From Tethya wilhelma (taxonomy: Eukaryota; Porifera; Demospongiae; Tethyida; Tethyidae), in contig CAXIPT010000037.1 of NCBI GenBank assembly GCA_964030475.1, positions 20,128-84,127 of the forward strand: a stretch of 64,000 nucleotides of DNA, read 5' to 3'. Below the pieces are notes generated by a model. The model was not told where the DNA came from. It saw nothing but the letters and a program-made list of their open reading frames with translations, and searched no databases. Position 1 is the first letter of the stretch. Every line of letters starts with the position of its first letter. Made by a program: the position numbers and the translations under genes. Below are positions 59,122-64,000 of the stretch, in pieces.

Positions 59122-59829
59122 TCACCAGTCCTTTTCGACTTCAGCATCGGAATGGTATATATGTGGCTTGCACCATAGAGACATGCTCCTTGGAGGCTTT
59201 CCTTCTTTTAGGCAGACCTCCATGAATTGTTTGTGGTGGTTGGCCTTGGTTAAGATGGTGAAGGCTGCTTTCAGCCTTTTTCCTTTTTCGGTTAGGAGTG
59301 TTTCAGTTTCGGCTAGGTTATTGGTTATTTCTGTTGTGTGTCTGGTTGGCTGTGAGGCTTGTTCAATCTCCATCATTAGTTGACTTGTTCCTTCGACAGT
59401 TTGGTTTAGGAGTCCAGATACGTTTAAGTCGTCGATTGAGTCTCCTTCGGCAAGGAGTCTTTGGTCAGATGCTGTGACGGTCACGTTCAAGTCTTGTCCC
59501 CCAGGATGTAGTCCATCTTTGGGTGAGGGCATGGTTGCTCCTTGTGTGTTTACGTCATCTGTGTTGGTAAAGTCCATAAGGCTATTGTTGCTGCCAGTTC
59601 CATTGACTTGTGAGCCCGTTATGTCGGTTCGGGTACTTGTTCGGTTAATCCCTGGTTGGCTTTCGCCTGCTTGGCTTTTTTGTTGTGTTTCAGGTACCGA
59701 CGTGAGTAGGTTGGATGGACCTCCTTGGCTGGTTTGTTTGCTTGTGAGTGTTCTTTGGCCTTTGGAGATGCCATTTCTTAGGTTAATCGGGCTGCGCGTG
59801 TAGTTGGTTTTGTTAGTGCTCTTTGACAT
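59122..59829 (-). CDS. uncharacterised polar protein, probably element-encoded
   Basis: 235 uninterrupted codons from MSKSTNKTNYTRSPINL. The first 110 residues are Ser/Thr/Gln/Asn-rich and probably disordered. A helical segment follows (LMMEIEQASQPTRH...LTEKGKRLKAAFTI), then NHHKQFMEVCLKEGKPP and a C-terminal RSMSLWCKPHIYH. The order, disordered head then coiled coil then short basic tail, resembles ORF1-type proteins of mobile elements, but I recognise no family. It lies 218 bases beyond the last visible PIGU exon on the same strand and reads as a single exon, so it is probably an insertion into PIGU. Confidence 0.5.
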   Translation of the reverse strand: MSKSTNKTNYTRSPINLRNGISKGQRTLTSKQTSQGGPSNLLTSVPETQQKSQAGESQPGINRTSTRTDITGSQVNGTGSNNSLMDFTNTDDVNTQGATMPSPKDGLHPGGQDLNVTVTASDQRLLAEGDSIDDLNVSGLLNQTVEGTSQLMMEIEQASQPTRHTTEITNNLAETETLLTEKGKRLKAAFTILTKANHHKQFMEVCLKEGKPPRSMSLWCKPHIYHSDAEVEKDW

Positions 59830-60046
59830 TTCTGTATGTCAGGTCAATGAGTTTTAGGAAAGATATGGTTAAGATTTGGTTTATTTTCTTTTTGTTTTTT
59901 TGGGTGATTGCTAGCAGAGATAGAGTAACAAACATACATTGTGATATTCCATAAACTGTGACCATTGTGACCTGTATTGTTGTCATGTAGTACATAGAAA
60001 TGTTAGACAATGCATCATGTAGCCCCCATAGATACACAACACATAC

Positions 60047-61452
60047 CTAAATCTAATAGTGAGTGGTAGAACATAGATGAAAGCATTGATTTGAAAGATG
60101 CAAAGAAAGAACACACGAAAGTGTTCAAAGGTCTCAGTAAAGAAGTACCAGAAGAGGCCTAGGTTGGGAGTCTGGTCAGGGACTGAGAGCCTGCATACAC
60201 AGAGTGGACAATTGTAGCCAAGAGACTAATGCCACTAACTATCATTGATTTTTTCTTACGCACATGACACCATAAACTGCTGATATAAATTCCCATGAGC
60301 CAGATATTTTATATGATGCTAAAAGCAGACAGCCACTCCAAAGTATGAGCAATAGAAGAGTTACTATAAAAAGTATTATACCAGTAGTTTTAGATCTCTG
60401 CAGAATTTGGTGAAAGGAAACCTGACTTCACTTACATATTTACCTTGTTGGAAGCAAATGTTACCTTAAAGGAGAGAAGTAGAAATGGAAAGATGAGAAC
60501 TAGAGGATACAATGAAAGGTAGGTAGCAACTACCACCCCCAGTGTTGACAAGAGCTCTGAGCCTATGTAGGAAGAGTTTAAAGCACATAAAAACAGTTAC
60601 AAATCTATAGGGCAGGAAACAGCTGTATAGCTGACCTCTGAGCTTCATCCAGATAGCCCACACCACGGCCAGGTTTGTGAGAGAGATGGTGGAGAACCCT
60701 CCACAGGAGAGGATGGAGTAGGGATTGAGGAGGTAACTGGACAATGGTCACAATTTCATATCTAATATTGTGCACAAGAAACATCTGTCCACAACATACG
60801 CAATAGCCACAAAAATGGGTAAGGAGGAATCTTCCTTCATCAAAATAGACTCCACTCCTTTTCCATAACTCTTCATCTGTGCCTTTTGCTTGGATATCTG
60901 GAACATTGTGATAATCATATAAAGGAACTAAATGATAGAGACTTGTTGTTAAAAATACCTCTTGTTTTTGGTACCAAGTAGCAATCATGGCAAGGTAGCA
61001 ACCAATTAGAAAATCAATTGCCTATAACAATAAATAGTATAATCAGTACACAGTCATAGAATAAAATTGTATTATGGCAATTCAGAATTACCATACCACA
61101 AAAAATATTCCCATTGTCCATTCGCCAAGACTATATACTCAAAGCTTTGAATAACACAAGAACAAGTGGAGTCTAAAACAACAAATGTACAAGATCATCT
61201 TCTACATACTAAAGAGAGGGTGGCCTGGGCATGAGGCTATACTCAGGTATTAAATCATCATGTTCAACAGCTGATGTACTTGTTTAGTCAGTGTAGTCAG
61301 ACCCCTTATGTTCCGAAGAGCCATGTTGGAGAATTTGGGGTCTGACTACACCAGACTAGTAGTACTTTGCTGTGGTGGTAATAATACCTCATGAAATATA
61401 TCTCCAGAATAAGGTGAGAACCCACTTTCTGACAAGGCAATTCCTTCTTTTA
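60047..61452 (-). CDS. PIGU: PIGU, GPI-transamidase subunit, 3' part missing
   Basis: Eight exons: 61452-61388 ([15 protein letters not shown]), 61172-61097, 61021-60959 ([17 protein letters not shown]), 60897-60800, 60736-60636 ([11 protein letters not shown]), 60562-60465 ([16 protein letters not shown]), 60397-60264 ([13 protein letters not shown]), 60190-60047 ([18 protein letters not shown]). These match PIG-U, a multi-pass ER membrane subunit of the transamidase that attaches GPI anchors. All phases agree except exon 61172-61097: it has 76 bases where 75 or 78 are needed, with an in-frame TAG, so one indel is present. The initial exon was not identified, and the C-terminal part expected below 60047 is replaced by unrelated sequence. 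The gene is thus truncated here or split by insertions. Confidence 0.8.
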
Positions 61453-61944
61453 CTAAAGGAGAACAGTCGAACGGCCAATGTACGCATTTAATTTTTAGAC
61501 CGGAAGTTGACCACACCCCTATGAATATTTCTCAGTTTTCTGAAATAGTCTTGCCGTGTTTTCTACAGACGATATCTTCTAACCTTCTGCGATGATCTCC
61601 TTGAAGCTTGCACCATCAAGTTTTACTACTCTTGTAGTAATAAAATGCGTTTCATACAGAACAATGGCAGCAAAATTGTCTTCTGCAGCAGCCTTACAAC
61701 ATACCAACTAAAGTGAAACTAAATTTAATTAGCTGTGTTTTCACCGTCCGAACAGCAGTTTGGAGGTGTTCAGGAAATTGATAATCCACAAACTGATAGA
61801 GTAATGGTAATGCTAACAAATTATGTAATAAAATTTTTGTTCCCATATTTTCCATGCCAGATACAAGACATTGAAAACTGACAAAAATCAATCCATATAG
61901 CTCTGGAGGCACATGAAAAAGCATGACGTACATTGATACATATA

Positions 61945-62087
61945 TATTATTGCATGACTGGGAGGGCAATATGGGGAAATATTCAGCTCGAGGGTGGCAG
62001 TATTGGCCCGACCAACGGGAGGGACAATACAGAGCCCAAGAGCTGAATATTCCCCCAATATTGCCCGACCTTTGGAGTGCAATAATA
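61945..62087. repeat. 143-bp foldback (TATTATTGCA ends)
   Basis: The left arm TATTATTGCATGACTGGGAG, then GGGCAATAT and AATATTCAGCTC, pairs with the right arm. The stem-loop centre is GCAGTATTGGCCCGACCAAC. Confidence 0.75.
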
Positions 62088-62248
62088 GATTTATTATATG
62101 ACTTCATGATAATTTACTCTTCAGCAACAAACCACGGCCACTTGAACACAAACCAGTATGCACTATGTGTAGGTATAGCTGCAGCTGTATATAAGTATCT
62201 TTAGAATATAGTTGTCACAAATACTGTAATCTGATTGGTCAATCACAG

Positions 62249-62292
62249 GTCTCTATTGAGCTTAGAGACCTGCAAAGCTCAATAGAGACCTG
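62249..62292. repeat. short hairpin AGGTCTCTATTGAGCT
   Basis: Sixteen-base arms around a short loop, reading AGGTCTCTATTGAGCT and its complement. Confidence 0.75.
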
Positions 62293-62733
62293 CAGGTCTT
62301 CTAAGTGCCTGAGGCAAACTATATTATATTCAAACGATTATAATACTACCAGTGTCTTTTCTTGTTTTCTTGAAAAAACATCCAGCTTGTTCAAGCGCTT
62401 GCAGGTTAGCGCTGCGCTTTTTAAATTTTGACCTCTGAACTCATTTCAAAACCACTCCTACTTGGGTCAGCTGGCAACAAGAAGAAAAAGAAGGCTTGAA
62501 GACTCGCCGTAAGTAGCTCGAGTATCTACGGAGGACAGTCTATAGCTTGACAAACTTGAGAGTAAGCCAAAATGAATCTTTCAAGTCTACGTAACTAGCT
62601 TGACAAAGAGCGAACTTGAAACCAAGATGAATTTTCAACTGTACGTATCTATGGTAGCTAGATTTTTGCGGCTATCCAATAGGATTACTTGTTCTGTTTT
62701 GTTGCTAGGGCCGTTAGGCCTATATTCTAAACC

Positions 62734-62875
62734 AGTTAGAGGCCTCGTCCAATGGTCTCTACGCTATTTAGAGGCCCTCAGGCCCTTAGTAGCGCCCTCG
62801 CTACGCTCGGGACGCTACAGCCTCGGGCCTTAGGGCCTCTAAATAGCGTAGAGACCTTGGACTCGTCCTCTAACT
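62734..62875. repeat. 142-bp foldback with GGTCTCTACGCTATTTAG arms
   Basis: Outer arms AGTTAGAGG and inner arms GGTCTCTACGCTATTTAGAG pair with the right half. The loop has further nested GGCC(C/T)TTAG pairs. Confidence 0.8.
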
Positions 62876-63721
62876 ATTATTTGGTTACTAGCTATGTAAA
62901 TTGACCCATGTCTCTAACATGTAGATCTTGTAGTGATAATTAAAAAGTGTGCAATAACCTTCCGTGCAATATGGGAGAATATTGCCCAGCTACTGACCAA
63001 TCAGATTGCTTATAGAACACTAGTCATATAATAAAAATAAGTAATACATGTATTTGAAAAACAATAGTAATATTCTTGCCAGGTTGATACAAATAATAAT
63101 GTCATAATAATAATAATAAAAATGTGATACAATTTGAAGGGTAAAGTGCTCTTTAATTAGAATCTGTACACTATTTTTGTTAAATCTTGAGTATTTCAAG
63201 TTGTGTGTCGTTGCCAATATGAATTTTAGTATTCTGGGTGTTAGTGCTGAATTACAAACACATCTAGAGCACAAAAACCTTGAGAATTTCATGGTTTACA
63301 GAGATATAACCAGCAATATTCGCCCAAATATGCATCTCTGATTCTCTCTAAATACATATGGGAACAAAAAAGTCTTCGCTTGTAATACAACTATTATGTC
63401 CGTTTTACTGTATGCAAGCTTCTTACCTGCTGATATTCCTGCGAACTGCTGTTCGGACGCACTTTGTAAGGAAGGTTCAAAAGACAGCACTCGAACGTAC
63501 CAGCTTCAAACGAACACTGTGTTACATCCGTGTCACTTGCAAATACGGGACTTGTGCCATTCTGATCAGGAGGCGTTGCACTTTACTTCATGCAACACAC
63601 TTCCGCAAAATACGTAAGAAGTTGACACAGAAAAAAGCTCAAAAATGGAGTTAAATTTTTGAGCTCCAAAGATAGATTTAGACGATGACGTAATGCAATT
63701 CACGTCTGAAATTAACCTTGT

Positions 63722-64000
63722 ACTCTGCCTTAGTCTGGCTGGCCAGACTCTTCGCACGGGGAGAGAAGAGTCTGGGGACACCCGTATATACCGATTTGTA
63801 ACAGATGTCCAAAATCTGGACATGACCAATCAGATTGCAGTGTGGTTAAACGTGATGTAATTCAAAGTTCGTATGTGCACGTGCAAAGTAAAAACATCAC
63901 ATCAGTGAGAGCTAAAACGGCTCTTCAGACGGCACTACTCTTTCTCTCCCTGCTTTTCGAAGCTTAAAGTTGAACAACAAGTTGTCTTGATAGTAAGAAC
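63722..64000. repeat. GAGTCTGG hairpin, possible MITE end
   Basis: AGTCTGGCTGGCCAGACT is an 18-base palindrome followed by a CTCTTCGC...GAAGAGTCTGG stem. The theme resembles MITE family 1 (2602, 3459). The partner end is outside the window. No gene seen to the right edge. Confidence 0.45.

Larger units (their letters stand above)
61453..63720. other. gene-poor region of palindromic elements
   Basis: No convincing exon. Three separate inverted-repeat structures are listed next. AT-rich sequence from 62990 to 63300 has no coding signal. Confidence 0.6.

Noticed and set aside
61694..62107. Minus-strand frame upstream of PIGU as a possible first exon
   Set aside because: It has a donor (TTGGTATG) in the right phase, but its sequence shows no convincing similarity to the PIGU N-terminus and overlaps a foldback element.
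1..64000. tRNA, rRNA or CRISPR loci
   Set aside because: No cloverleaf with A/B boxes, rRNA core motif or regularly spaced repeat with unique spacers was recognised by eye; a covariance-model scan would be decisive.

Overview
The window reads as animal nuclear DNA, most probably from a sponge (a demosponge of the Amphimedon type). Genes are split by short GT-AG introns. The recognisable orthologues (CLASRP, PCC1/LAGE3, PIGU, CCT2) are animal-like. Typical sponge expansions are present: tyrosine-kinase-like kinases fused to coiled coil and kelch, ankyrin-repeat exon arrays and a death-domain protein. The intergenic DNA is full of short inverted-repeat elements, microsatellites and single or multiple N gaps. 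The species call is inference. No bacterial-type operon, CRISPR array, rRNA or tRNA gene was found.

Layout. 0-2.5 kb: a Ty3/gypsy-like gag-pol fragment and a second gag-like gene with a phase-compatible intron. 2.6-4.1 kb: two copies of one MITE. 4.7-26.1 kb: a frameshifted kinase exon, then an array of 33-codon ankyrin exons of two alternating types (A and B) inside repeated 2-3 kb duplications. The array is interrupted by a frameshifted kinase/coiled-coil/kelch gene (9.4-11.6 kb) and by several non-coding elements. A duplicated copy of the CLASRP 3' exons sits at 14.35-15.04 kb, and the contiguous copy at 26.1-26.8 kb, so the main ankyrin array lies between them.

26.1-35.9 kb, minus strand: a complete 16-exon CLASRP gene (SR-type splicing regulator), preceded head-to-tail by PCC1/LAGE3 (KEOPS tRNA-modification subunit). 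CLASRP introns hold a TIR transposon encoding a Ulp1-type protease plus a PHD finger, a pogo-type MITE, and an inverted exon duplication that may be an assembly artefact. 36-45.4 kb: a small plus-strand gene with a duplicated exon, an orphan CCT2 exon, and a seven-transmembrane gene with seven phase-consistent exons. 45.7-46.3 kb: a death-domain protein whose last visible exon runs into a (GT)n tract.

47.5-56.2 kb is a transposon graveyard and the most striking part. A protein resembling the N-terminal zinc-binding/RING region of RAG1 is followed on the same strand by decayed exons of its C-terminal half. A pogo/Tigger transposase relic is inserted between the two parts, and a second C-terminal copy lies in inverted orientation, forming a ~5 kb palindrome. 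56.5-58.1 kb holds a Helitron/PIF1-helicase relic. 59.1-61.5 kb, minus strand, holds an unidentified polar ORF and a 5'/middle portion of PIGU. The last 2.5 kb contain palindromic non-coding elements only.
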